Of a stretch of DNA of 43,608 bases, positions 1-8,106 are shown one piece after another; position 1 is the first letter of the stretch; the number at the start of each line of letters is the position of its first letter. Both the position numbers and the translations under genes were made by a program. The stretch is from Desulfobacteraceae bacterium (GTDB lineage Bacteria > Desulfobacterota > Desulfobacteria > Desulfobacterales > UBA5852), in contig JABZFP010000046.1 of the NCBI GenBank assembly GCA_014237395.1, forward strand, positions 1 through 43,608, written 5' to 3'. The notes beneath the pieces are model-generated. The model was not told where the DNA came from. It ran no database searches and saw nothing but the letters and a program-made list of their open reading frames with translations.

Positions 1-78
1 TTTACGACACTTTTTTGTAAGGTACTTTCGGCTGCTTTTCTCGCTGTTAACCATCTTGTGGTATGTATCTAAATCCAT
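1..78 (-). CDS. N-terminal fragment of a possible IS1595-type transposase (cut by window edge)
   Basis: A leftward reading frame starts with ATG at 76-78 and stays open for 26 codons to the window edge. An AAAGGGG ribosome site lies just upstream of the start. The peptide begins MDLDTYHKMVNSEKSS and ends in a basic stretch (KYLTKKCRK). That pattern (short acidic start, SE-type helix, basic segment leading toward a CPxC zinc motif) resembles the start of IS1595-family transposases, but the zinc motif would lie outside the window. A 7-bp inverted repeat, TGACACC at 78-84 and GGTGTCA at 96-102, touches the start codon and could be an element end or an operator. The assignment is by resemblance only; it could be another small basic protein. 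Confidence 0.35.
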   Translation of the reverse strand, partial: MDLDTYHKMVNSEKSSRKYLTKKCRK

Positions 79-212
79 GACACCCCTTTAACATCGGTGT
101 CAGAACTTAATCAATTACCCAAAATATTGATCGTAAATTTAAAAAGATCAAAGATACGGATCTAACGTACAATGGAATTTAGGTACAGGATACAGTGGCA
201 TAGGGAGACATC

Positions 213-1511
213 ATGATTCGGCTGCTATCTTTACCCATGATCATCACTTCGGGTATCAGCCTGATTCTTGGCATCTTTTTTATGCTTTTGTATTATCGCC
301 TCAGCTCGCGCTACCAAGAGCCGGTGCGATATTACTTTATTTTCTCCCTATCGGCTTTGGTGAGCAGCGTCTTCCTGGGGGCTTTTACAGTATTAATTAA
401 TTCCGGGGAGAATCTGGACTATCTCGATATCGCCAATCGGGTCACTATCATCAGCGCCATGTTCACCATCGTCTTGGGTTTGCATTTCTATGTGTCTTTT
501 TTTGACTACAAAGCGCCAGTGTCACTCAAGTGGTGCTATGCTATATGCACACTCTTCTCACTATTGTGCCTGGTGCCCAATCGATATTTTCTGGCCAAGG
601 AATTTTATACCACATCGCGCTATTATACAGGGCTCGCTTTTGGTCCATTGTTTCAACTTTGGGGCGCCTGGATATTGATTTTGTCGGTGTACAGCATCAT
701 GGTTCTTTTCCGGGTCTATTTGCGCCAGCGTAAAAATCAAGACGACCAATCCACCGGCACGGTGCGGCTGTTATTGGCCGCCACGACGATCTGGATGATT
801 ACCGGTATTGGTGACGATCTAACCGGAATACAGGTGGTCGATCTGCCGCCCCTGACATGGGTGGGATCTTTTCTGGTTACGTGTTGCATCGCCTGGATTC
901 TGGTCCTCCATATCGATCATCTGTATGAAGACAGACGCCTGCTGAGCAATCGCCTCATGTACGATCAACTAACGGAGGCTTTCTCGCGCAGCTATTTTGA
1001 AGTCCGTCTTGCGGAGGCGATCAAAATCATGCAGCGAAAGGATTTGATTGGATTATACGTATGCATGTTTGACGTGGACGACTTTAAATCGGTTAACGAT
1101 CGTTATGGCCACGCCAACGGAGACCGCGTGTTGCAGGGAATCGCCCATATTGCGAGAAGCTCGATTCGTCCCTCTGATTGTGCGGCCCGATTAGGGGGCG
1201 ATGAGTTTGCGCTTTTGTTGACCGGCGTACAAGACGATGACCTGGCCGTGATGATTGTCGAACGAATCCGCAACAGCATTTCAAACGCACGGTTTGGAGA
1301 TAGTTTTAATGAATTCAGTGCCTCATGCTCTTTCGGGCTTGTACGCGCAGGAAGAGAACATCTGAAGATTGATGATTTGCCGGACCTGTTGCTGACCTAT
1401 GCCGACCAAGCCCTCTATGCTTCTAAACACCAGGGTAAAAACGCTGTCAGTGTATCCACCCTGCCGGTGTCCGAATCAAACGCATTTCAGGGCGCCCGAC
1501 AACGAACGTGA
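213..1511 (+). CDS. Membrane-bound diguanylate cyclase (7TM sensor plus GGDEF)
   Basis: This is a predicted inner-membrane enzyme making cyclic di-GMP from two GTP. The first ~235 residues contain about seven hydrophobic segments, like the 7TM sensory modules (HisKA_7TM type) placed before GGDEF or kinase domains. A short linker leads to the cyclase domain (~250-415). The signature GGDEF is intact at 328-332. An RxxD allosteric I-site (R319-P-S-D322) sits exactly five residues upstream, so product feedback inhibition is expected. No EAL or HD-GYP domain follows, so it should only synthesise. The ATG at 213 is preceded by AGGGAGA. It is a single-gene unit with no obvious partner; its right neighbour is convergent. 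The ligand of the 7TM part cannot be inferred. Confidence 0.9.
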   Translation: MIRLLSLPMIITSGISLILGIFFMLLYYRLSSRYQEPVRYYFIFSLSALVSSVFLGAFTVLINSGENLDYLDIANRVTIISAMFTIVLGLHFYVSFFDYKAPVSLKWCYAICTLFSLLCLVPNRYFLAKEFYTTSRYYTGLAFGPLFQLWGAWILILSVYSIMVLFRVYLRQRKNQDDQSTGTVRLLLAATTIWMITGIGDDLTGIQVVDLPPLTWVGSFLVTCCIAWILVLHIDHLYEDRRLLSNRLMYDQLTEAFSRSYFEVRLAEAIKIMQRKDLIGLYVCMFDVDDFKSVNDRYGHANGDRVLQGIAHIARSSIRPSDCAARLGGDEFALLLTGVQDDDLAVMIVERIRNSISNARFGDSFNEFSASCSFGLVRAGREHLKIDDLPDLLLTYADQALYASKHQGKNAVSVSTLPVSESNAFQGARQRT

Positions 1512-1673
1512 CCTATCACACGGATCTTAAAGCGCCATCACGCAACTCAATTCCGTATTTTTCCATCAGCGCGCAGAACTTAATAGGTCAGGTTTCAAAA
1601 AGCACTTTCCATTATTGGCCATCTGTCGCAACCGCCACGGCATGTTACGCGTCTTGTAGTCCACTGGCCCTTG

Positions 1674-2933
1674 TCAAATTTTCTTGCCGAAGGCCTGCCG
1701 GGCCAGTTTGCGGTTGCGTGGGCGGTAGGTGCCGTCGGCCTGTTCCCGTCGCATGACCTGTTCCATCAGTTTGAACATCTTCATCCGCTGGGGTTCATCG
1801 TGGTAGAAGGTCTTCCAGGCGTAGTCCAGCAGCTCCTGAAGTTTTTCCGGCGACATGTGGCGGGGCTGGAAGACAACCTGGTCGGCCGTGTACTTGTCCC
1901 AGTCGTAGGTCAGGATGCGTTTCTGCTCGTGCAGATCCCGGTAGACGCGGGTGTGCGGAAAGGGGGTCAGCACGGTGAATTCCGCCAGGTCCAGGTCGAT
2001 TTCCAGCAGAAAATCGATCAGGCGCTTGATGTCGTCTTCGGTATGTTCGTCGAGACCCAGTAGGATCGTACCCTCCACCCCGATGCCGTAATCATGATAG
2101 CGCTTGATGCGTTCCCGGATTTTGTTGGAGCAGTCAAAAACCGCCTGGTAGACATACCAGGCCCCGGCCTGGGCGGCCAGGTCCAAAACCTTGGGTTTGT
2201 CTTCGATGGGGTGGCTGCACCATTTTTTCTTCAGGGGGATCATTTCGCGAAACAGGTCCATCTCCCACTGGGTGTCCTGGGCCAGGGAATTGTCGACAAT
2301 AAAGAGCCGGTTGTTGTCGATGGCGGCCATTTCGGCAATGGTTTTGTCGATGGGGCGGGGCCGGAAGTGGCGGCCGCCCAGGAAGGCAACACAGCAGGGA
2401 TAGCAGTTGAAGCGGCATCCGCGGGAGGCGTGCACCAGGTCGACCATCTGGATGCCTTTGTAGTTGTAGAGGTCCCGTTCCAGGATGTCCCGGCGGGCGG
2501 TGCCGACCCACTCGATGGGGGGGCGGTCGTCCTGGAAATCATAAACCGGTTGGAGACGGTTACGGTGGAAATCCGCAAGGACACCTTCCATGCGGCCCTC
2601 GGCTTCCCCCAGGAAAACACTGTCGGCATGTTGTCGGGTTTCTTCCGCATGCAGCATGGTGGCAATGCCGCCAAAAATAACCTTGATGCCCCGGGCCCGG
2701 TAGGCATCGGCGATTTCCCAGCCGCGCTTGGCCTGGATCGTCAGCATCATGGAAATCCCCACCAAATCGACCGGGTCGTCGAAATCGATCTCCTGCAGGT
2801 TCTCATCGATGAAATCCACCTCGACGTCTGCGGGCAGACTGGCGGCAAAGACCACGGGGCCGTGGGGGGGCAGGTGAAACTCGGTCTGCTGGTGCAGTTT
2901 GGCCCAGCGGGGATAGATAATGCGGAATTTCAT
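1674..2933 (-). CDS. B12-binding-domain radical SAM protein (cluster enzyme 1)
   Basis: This radical SAM enzyme has an N-terminal Rossmann-like cobalamin-binding region (~1-130; motifs VDLVGISM and SVFLGEAEG) followed by a radical SAM barrel. The cluster-binding cysteines form CxxxCxxC at C173, C177 and C180, next to SRG as in the BchE/HpnP/HpnJ superfamily. Such enzymes perform C-methylation, cyclisation or ring modification on unreactive carbon. An upstream in-frame ATG (2957) is rejected because the AGGAGGT ribosome site lies inside its first codons; ATG 2933 is spaced 10 nt from it, giving 419 residues. The gene is last in a leftward operon after fabG, a LolA-like gene and a DUF3261 gene. 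An extra Cys follows the motif (CYPCC). The substrate is unknown; the context suggests an ACP-bound or released acyl chain. Confidence 0.85.
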   Translation of the reverse strand: MKFRIIYPRWAKLHQQTEFHLPPHGPVVFAASLPADVEVDFIDENLQEIDFDDPVDLVGISMMLTIQAKRGWEIADAYRARGIKVIFGGIATMLHAEETRQHADSVFLGEAEGRMEGVLADFHRNRLQPVYDFQDDRPPIEWVGTARRDILERDLYNYKGIQMVDLVHASRGCRFNCYPCCVAFLGGRHFRPRPIDKTIAEMAAIDNNRLFIVDNSLAQDTQWEMDLFREMIPLKKKWCSHPIEDKPKVLDLAAQAGAWYVYQAVFDCSNKIRERIKRYHDYGIGVEGTILLGLDEHTEDDIKRLIDFLLEIDLDLAEFTVLTPFPHTRVYRDLHEQKRILTYDWDKYTADQVVFQPRHMSPEKLQELLDYAWKTFYHDEPQRMKMFKLMEQVMRREQADGTYRPRNRKLARQAFGKKI

Positions 2934-3002
2934 CGGGGGTGGTACCTCCTGTCGCAATCATCGGTCATGGTTATGGCCAGTTCGGAAAGGCTAATACGCA
3001 TT

Positions 3003-3677
3003 TCAGGGGCTGTCCACCGTCGGCCGGGCTTCCACCAGGTCCAGTTCGAGCTGGTAACGGGCGGGGTGAAAGGCTTCCAAAAGAATCCGACAGGGAATAG
3101 CCTCTTGTCCGGCCGTGCCAGCCGGATGGCAGCGCGTGATGGTGACACGGCGGATCAGCCGGTTTTCCCCATCATAGCGGTGGATGACCATCTCCCCGGA
3201 CGGTTTCCGGACGATGTCCTGGATGCCGTCCGCCAGGGAGTAGCGACAGCCGGGTTCCCCGGACGGCATCATGCCACTGGCCAATGGCGGTGCTTCCGGC
3301 CGGAAGAAGATCAGCCGGATATCCTGCATCATGCCGTCCGCCAGGGCCGGCCGGTCAAAGGGCGGCAGGGCGCGGCGAATGGTGAGGGTGCCGTCGTCAT
3401 GGGCCTCGAACAGCCGCAGTCCTTCGATGGACAGGAGGGCGCATTCAACGGTATTTTTACCCGGTACGAGCGAGACGACCCCGAGCATGACCCCCTTGCG
3501 CCCTCCTGGAAAATCCGTCTTGATGGTGTGGACCATGCGCCATGCCTGGCGCGGGAAGGATGCGGCACAGGCGGCTTCGATATCCGCGGGGATCTTTCCA
3601 TTCGGGGTGATCGCCGGCAGGCTGTGGCAGGATATCAGCATCAGAACGATTAATGGCAGCAGGCGGGCGTGGTTCAT
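3003..3677 (-). CDS. DUF3261-type outer-membrane lipoprotein of the lipid/polyene cluster
   Basis: The 224-residue protein starts with a short hydrophobic signal ending in LMLISC, a plausible lipobox with lipidated Cys17. The remainder is a soluble, beta-rich domain (motifs LIFFRPEAPPL, CRYSLADG, IHRYDGENRL) resembling the DUF3261 lipoproteins that accompany LolA in aryl-polyene clusters. There it is thought to help move the lipid product to or anchor it at the outer membrane; that role is inferred. It overlaps the upstream LolA-like gene by 4 nt (ATGA type), indicating translational coupling. The downstream radical SAM gene follows after 69 nt. The family match is by motif impression and gene order, not by a search. 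Confidence 0.65.
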   Translation of the reverse strand: MNHARLLPLIVLMLISCHSLPAITPNGKIPADIEAACAASFPRQAWRMVHTIKTDFPGGRKGVMLGVVSLVPGKNTVECALLSIEGLRLFEAHDDGTLTIRRALPPFDRPALADGMMQDIRLIFFRPEAPPLASGMMPSGEPGCRYSLADGIQDIVRKPSGEMVIHRYDGENRLIRRVTITRCHPAGTAGQEAIPCRILLEAFHPARYQLELDLVEARPTVDSP

Positions 3678-4324
3678 GAGTGATGCTTGAACAGGGCGGG
3701 GTCGATGGGTTGGTTGACGGCTACCTCTTTGAAATGCAGCTGGGTGAAATTGTGGTCGTCTTCATAGACATTGACCGAATCGATTACACCGGGTGTTTCC
3801 GCCAGCTGGAGGACGATTTTCTGGATCACCGTTGCCAGGGCCGCCTGCCGGGGCGTCAGGACGATCTTTCCGCCGGGCTCCAGGCGGGCTTCGAAATCCG
3901 GGTTTTCGTCAAAGCGGCCGTTCATCCAGCGGCCGATTTCCTGCATGACAAACGACATGGCCGGCAGGGCGGCGGACGCATCTTCCGTCCAGCTATCGCC
4001 GGTTTTGACAAAGCGCTGGATGCGGCCCTCGTCCATCAGAAGGACGCTGGGCAGGGGGGCCTGGTATTCCCAGCGCAGCCGGTCCGGGGCGGCGAAGATC
4101 AATCGTCCGTGGGACTGCAGCGGCCGGGACAGGATCTGCAGGTGTTTTTCCTGGGTGAAGGCAGCCTGAATCGATTGGATGTCACGGGCGGCGGCGCGGA
4201 TGCTGTCCCAGGAGGAGGACCAGCCGGTCGTGACCAGCCCAAGGACCACGAGCGCGGTTGGCCCCACCCAGCGCATCCTGAACGGCCGCCGTGCGCGCCG
4301 TCGGTCTGGGCGGACACTTGTCAT
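3674..4324 (-). CDS. LolA-like outer membrane lipoprotein carrier family protein
   Basis: This 216-residue protein has a basic N-terminus and one hydrophobic segment (~19-37) serving as signal peptide or anchor, then a LolA-like half-barrel domain. Family features include IQAAFTQEKHL, GRLIFAAPDRLRWEY and the closing VNQPIDPALF. Canonical LolA ferries lipoproteins across the periplasm; the LolA paralogues of aryl-polyene loci instead are thought to shuttle the polyene lipid or its lipoprotein partner. It starts 1 nt after the fabG stop and overlaps the DUF3261 gene by 4 nt, so the three are tightly co-transcribed. Because it sits in a biosynthetic operon, I take it as pathway-specific rather than the housekeeping LolA. 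A start at Met17 is also possible. Confidence 0.8.
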   Translation of the reverse strand: MTSVRPDRRRARRPFRMRWVGPTALVVLGLVTTGWSSSWDSIRAAARDIQSIQAAFTQEKHLQILSRPLQSHGRLIFAAPDRLRWEYQAPLPSVLLMDEGRIQRFVKTGDSWTEDASAALPAMSFVMQEIGRWMNGRFDENPDFEARLEPGGKIVLTPRQAALATVIQKIVLQLAETPGVIDSVNVYEDDHNFTQLHFKEVAVNQPIDPALFKHHS

Positions 4325-4325
4325 G

Positions 4326-5063
4326 TCAGCACATACCGCCGTTGACGCCGATCACCTGGCCGGTGATGTAAGAGGCCTCTTCCGAGCAGAGGAAGCGCAC
4401 CACACCGCTGACTTCCTCGGGGCGGCCCACGCGCGCCATGGGAATGGCCTGCTTGATCATTTCCAGCGGAAGATCCTTGGTCATTTCCGTATCGATCAGG
4501 CCGGGTGCGACCACATTGACCCGGATGCCCAGCCGGCCCACTTCGGCCGCCAGCGACTTGCTGGCGCCGATCAACCCGGCTTTGGCCGCCGAGTAGTTGA
4601 CCTGGCCCCGGTTGCCCATCACCCCGGAAACCGATGAAATGGTGACGATGGCGCCCTTTTTCTTGCGGATCATTTTTTTGATGACCGGCTTGGTGACGTT
4701 GTAGAACCCCTTCAGGGCGACGTCGATGACCGAGTCCCACTTGCTGGGCTTCATCATCAAAAAAAGGTCGTCGGCGGCGATGCCGGCATTGTTGACCAGC
4801 ACATCGATGGCGTCGAAGCGTGACATGATGCCTTCCATGGCGGTGCCGGCCTGTTCCGGATCGGCGACGTCAAACGCCACGGTTTCCACCGTGCCGCCGG
4901 CGTTCTCGATTTCGGACACCGTGGCTTCGGCGGAAGCCGTATTGGAATGATAATTGGCCACGACATGGTAGCCGGCGGCCGCCAGGGTTACCGATATGGC
5001 ACGCCCGATGCCGCGCGTGCCGCCCGTCACGAGGGCCATTTTTTTATCGCTGATCGCTGTCAT
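4326..5063 (-). CDS. fabG: 3-oxoacyl-ACP reductase, FabG-type SDR
   Basis: This 245-residue classical short-chain dehydrogenase/reductase is expected to reduce the beta-keto group of the ACP-bound chain with NADPH. The cofactor loop TGGTRGIG spans 13-20 and NNAG 91-94. The catalytic Ser144, Tyr157 and Lys161 (YSAAK) are intact, and the C-terminal GQVIGVNGGM is typical of FabG. By eye the Asn usually found in the VxNLxG helix of the Asn-Ser-Tyr-Lys tetrad is Ala116 (DVALKG), an unusual change. An AGGAGA site lies ~10 nt upstream of ATG 5063. It heads the leftward operon and faces the ACP1 operon across a 457-bp gap. Chain extension here has no other recognised reductase in the window. Confidence 0.92.
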   Translation of the reverse strand: MTAISDKKMALVTGGTRGIGRAISVTLAAAGYHVVANYHSNTASAEATVSEIENAGGTVETVAFDVADPEQAGTAMEGIMSRFDAIDVLVNNAGIAADDLFLMMKPSKWDSVIDVALKGFYNVTKPVIKKMIRKKKGAIVTISSVSGVMGNRGQVNYSAAKAGLIGASKSLAAEVGRLGIRVNVVAPGLIDTEMTKDLPLEMIKQAIPMARVGRPEEVSGVVRFLCSEEASYITGQVIGVNGGMC

Positions 5064-5520
5064 GGAATCGTTTCTCCTTTCGCCGGGCTTGGTGTTCTAC
5101 CAGAAGCCCTGCTGAATGGGCTCTGCTTTGCGCCCCCGGAAAGCCGTTGATCAGATGCATGCCGCTGCGGTGGGGGATCAACGCATCAAGGGCATATTCC
5201 CGAAGCGCGACAGCGCATGCTTCGTAAGGGATGTCGATCCTGGGCCGCCTTGGCCGGCGGCATCCGGCGACACGGCTCTTCCTACAACAGATGCCGCGTG
5301 GCTGTAAAGGGCATAGCGCGAAGCGTGATGCGGCGCGGTTTCACCTAAAAAGCGGTTGAACTGGGGGCCTGCTTGAATTATGGTCGCAAGGATTTACTGT
5401 TGTGTGGTCGCCGGGTGGCGATGGTGCCGCTTTCGTTCGCCCATGACGCATCCACGCGGAGGGCCGGGCGTAAGAAAACCGGTACCCATGCGTGTCAACC
5501 CTACTCGATACGGTGATTGA
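5064..5520. other. Divergent intergenic region between the two cluster arms
   Basis: This 457-bp stretch has no convincing gene. It lies between the leftward fabG operon and the rightward ACP1 operon, so it must hold both promoters unless one is internal. I could not identify a consensus sigma-70 pair with confidence. Two related GC-rich words occur (GGGCATATTCCCGAAGCGCGA near 5190 and GGGCATAGCGCGAAGCGTGA near 5309), together with a short GCCGCC/GGCGGC inverted repeat at 5244-5261. These may be decayed repeats or regulator sites. Confidence 0.5.
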
Positions 5521-5793
5521 ATGGACCCTTTTATCGAAGCGCTAAAAGTGAAGATTATTGAAACATTGGCTTTGGAAGATGTCACGCCGGAGGATATCGA
5601 CCCGGAGGCCCAACTGGTGGGCGGTGACCTCGGCATCGATTCGATCGATGTGCTGGAATTGGTCATGCTGGTGGAAAAGGAATACGGCGTGGTGATTGAC
5701 AGCAAAGAACTGGGGGCGCAGGTTTTCGCCAGCCTGGGGGCTCTGGGAGCCTATATCCAAAAAGTACAAAATGCGGGTGGAGCGGTTGGCTGA
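5521..5793 (+). CDS. Acyl carrier protein 1 of the cluster
   Basis: This 90-residue acidic four-helix carrier protein holds growing acyl intermediates on a phosphopantetheine arm. The attachment site is Ser41 in LGIDSIDVLEL. The preceding EDVTPEDIDPEAQL and the downstream VMLVEKEYGVVI helix match the ACP fold. The start is fixed because a TGA stop lies immediately before ATG 5521 in frame; the ribosome site is weak (CGGTGAT). It is the first gene of the rightward operon, and its 3' end overlaps the fused ketosynthase gene. Its sequence is clearly diverged from ACP2 at 9897, so the two carriers may serve different partner enzymes. This is a dedicated carrier rather than the housekeeping AcpP. 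Confidence 0.92.
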   Translation: MDPFIEALKVKIIETLALEDVTPEDIDPEAQLVGGDLGIDSIDVLELVMLVEKEYGVVIDSKELGAQVFASLGALGAYIQKVQNAGGAVG

Positions 5794-7966
5794 TCGACGG
5801 GTATTCATTACCGGGATGGGCATTGTCAGCCCGATGGGGCACGGGGTTGCAGAAACCCTGACGTCCCTGCAAGCGGCCGCCAGCGGTATTCGTCCCCTGA
5901 CGCTCTTCCCATGCCCGTTCGATACCCCCTTGCCCGTCGGCGAAGTTCGCGACCTGCCGAACGGCGATGATTTCCCCCGAACCCACCAGTTGGCGCTGGC
6001 CGCCACCCGTGAAGCGCTGGGCGAGGCGCAAAGCGCCCCGGACATGGTCATCATGGGAGTGACCACGGGCGGGATGCTCTCCACGGAAAACTACATGAAA
6101 CAGGGGCATCGCCAGCCCCGTTTTTCACCCTACCATGCCGCCGGTTCGGTGGCCGAAGTGGTGGCCGAAGCATGCCGCTGCCGCGGACCGGTGCTGACGG
6201 TATCCACAGCCTGCTCGTCCGGCGCGGTGGGCATCAAGCTGGCGCTGGAGATCTTGCGCCGGGGCGCGTTTCGAAGCGTGCTGGTGGGTGGCGCCGACTC
6301 CTTGTGCCGTCTGACCTACTACGGGTTCAACAGTTTGCAGATTGTCGATCGATCGGGGCCGCACCCTATGGATCGGGATCGTCATGGCATGAGTGTGGCG
6401 GAAGGGGCCGCCATGCTGTTGCTGACGGCGGCCGACCAGGCGCCGCCTCACGCCGTGGCCGAGGTGGTTGGGGGCGGCTTGAGCTGTGACGCGTATCACC
6501 CGGCGGCACCGCATCCTGAAGGCCGCGGTGCCCGGGAGGCCATGATGGCCGCCCTGGAAGATGCCGGCCTCAGCCCCGATGCGGTGGATTACATTAATTT
6601 GCACGGCACCGGTACGGTGGAAAACGATCTGGCGGAAGCCGCGGCGCTGAAATCCGTTTTTACCAACCGTTTCCCACCGGTGTCTTCCGTCAAAGGGAGC
6701 TTCGGGCATTCCCTGGCCGCGGCCGGCGCCATCGAGGCGGTTGTGGCCGCACTGTGCCTCCGGGAGAGCTTTATGCCGGCCAACGTGGGCTGGCGGCACC
6801 AGGATGAGGCCATCGGATTTCGTCCCTTGACGGCCCCCCAACACCAGCCGATAAAGACGGTGTTGTCCAACTCGTTCGGATTTGGCGGCAACAATGCGGC
6901 CCTGGTATTCGCTGGTCTCGAAAGCGGAAAGGCGGCCGGGAACGCTAAACCCGCAAGACGGTTGGCGGTCAGGGCGTATGCTTGCCTGACCGGTGCCGGG
7001 GGGACGGCGGCAACCCTGGAGCGGTTTTTTCAAGGCGTATCCTGCAAGGGGGTGCTGGCGGCCGATCGCCTGACGGACAGATTGCCGCCCCGGTCGGTGC
7101 GGCGCATGAAGCGGCTGGCGCGCATGGCATTGGGCCTGTCAACCCGGACGCTGGAGCAGGCCGGGACGGCGGTTCCCATCCGTGAGGTTTACTTTGGCAC
7201 GGCGTGGGGCGCCCTTTCGGAAACGCATGATTTTCTGGACAAGCTATACGCCTCCAACGAGTTTTACACCAGTCCCATCGATTTTGTGGGGTCGGTCCAC
7301 AATGCCCCGGCCGGTCAGGTGGCCATGCGGGAAAAGGCCAGGGGCGCCAACGTCACCATGACCGGCGGGGATGCGTCGTTCGAACAGGCCCTGACGGCGG
7401 CCCACTGCCTTGCCGCCGGAGGGGAGCATCCGGTCCTGGTGGGGGGCGCCGACGAAATGCATCCGGTGTTTTCAGCGCTTTTCGATCCTTCCGTCACCAT
7501 GGATGACACCCCCTCGGATGGGGGCGGGATGCTTCTCCTGGAAACGGCCGGGAGGGGGACCCAAATGACCCTGCAGCCTGGGTATTTCGCCGCCGGCCTG
7601 GATATGGCCGAAGCCCTGCAGGCCGTGGTGGCCTACCATGGCGGCAACCCGTTTTTTTCTGACAAGATTGGTGCGGTGATGGTGGGCATACCGGCGGCGC
7701 GTCGCAACGCGGTCACACCGCACCTGGAAGCACTCTGGACGCGTCTGGGGTTCAAGGGACCCGTCATCGATTATCGTCGGTATTTCGGCGAATTCGCGTC
7801 CGCCTCGGCCGTTGCAGCGGCGGCAGCCATGGCCCTATTGTCGCGAGGCGCCATTCCGGCCGCATTGGCCGGAGGGGCGGAATGGCCGCTGGCGGGTCGA
7901 TGCATCCTGCTTCTGGGCCTGGGCGAAACCATAACGACGATGCTGGCGGCTCGTCATGAGCCGTGA
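5771..7966 (+). CDS. Fused ketosynthase and chain-length-factor-like protein
   Basis: The ~731-residue protein contains two thiolase-fold ketosynthase units in one frame. The first (~8-400) is a complete KAS-II-like condensing enzyme with Cys148 (STACSSG), His278 (HGTGT), Lys308 and His313 (GHSLAAAG), closing with NSFGFGGNN. The second (~415-731) resembles the N-terminal-type ketosynthase family (Ketoacyl-synt_2) used as chain-length factor in aryl-polyene loci. The position of the nucleophile is occupied by Asp534 (TMTGGDASFEQ), and no HGTGT-like motif is seen, so it should be catalytically inactive. The two halves are usually separate proteins. Start choice is uncertain: ATG 5771 overlaps ACP1 by 23 nt; TTG 5786, with GGTGGAG just upstream, is a strong alternative. 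The product would form its own heterodimer-like pair within one chain. Confidence 0.88.
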   Translation: MRVERLADRRVFITGMGIVSPMGHGVAETLTSLQAAASGIRPLTLFPCPFDTPLPVGEVRDLPNGDDFPRTHQLALAATREALGEAQSAPDMVIMGVTTGGMLSTENYMKQGHRQPRFSPYHAAGSVAEVVAEACRCRGPVLTVSTACSSGAVGIKLALEILRRGAFRSVLVGGADSLCRLTYYGFNSLQIVDRSGPHPMDRDRHGMSVAEGAAMLLLTAADQAPPHAVAEVVGGGLSCDAYHPAAPHPEGRGAREAMMAALEDAGLSPDAVDYINLHGTGTVENDLAEAAALKSVFTNRFPPVSSVKGSFGHSLAAAGAIEAVVAALCLRESFMPANVGWRHQDEAIGFRPLTAPQHQPIKTVLSNSFGFGGNNAALVFAGLESGKAAGNAKPARRLAVRAYACLTGAGGTAATLERFFQGVSCKGVLAADRLTDRLPPRSVRRMKRLARMALGLSTRTLEQAGTAVPIREVYFGTAWGALSETHDFLDKLYASNEFYTSPIDFVGSVHNAPAGQVAMREKARGANVTMTGGDASFEQALTAAHCLAAGGEHPVLVGGADEMHPVFSALFDPSVTMDDTPSDGGGMLLLETAGRGTQMTLQPGYFAAGLDMAEALQAVVAYHGGNPFFSDKIGAVMVGIPAARRNAVTPHLEALWTRLGFKGPVIDYRRYFGEFASASAVAAAAAMALLSRGAIPAALAGGAEWPLAGRCILLLGLGETITTMLAARHEP

Positions 7967-8106
7967 CCACAGGAAGACCAAACTTTGCCGATAATTTTAC
8001 GCTATAGGGGTTGTCCCGGCGATTTTCCCGGGGTCGTGCCGGTATGGGACCCGATTCGCGCGCAGGCCGACGCCGGTCGATCGGTGGCGGTTCCGGAGGC
8101 GGGGCA

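Noticed and set aside
1518..1640. A minus-strand stretch reading like a regulator C-terminus (FCALMEKYGIELRDG)
   Set aside because: No start, no continuous domain and too short; it may be a relic, but there is not enough to call a pseudogene.
2094..3653. A 519-codon plus-strand frame across the radical SAM and DUF3261 genes
   Set aside because: It spans two well-supported minus-strand genes and their gap, and its product is low-complexity Gly/Val/Asp-rich sequence.
5244..5261. GCCGCC/GGCGGC inverted repeat in the divergent gap
   Set aside because: Six-base GC arms are expected by chance at this composition and no T-run or symmetric operator context is present.
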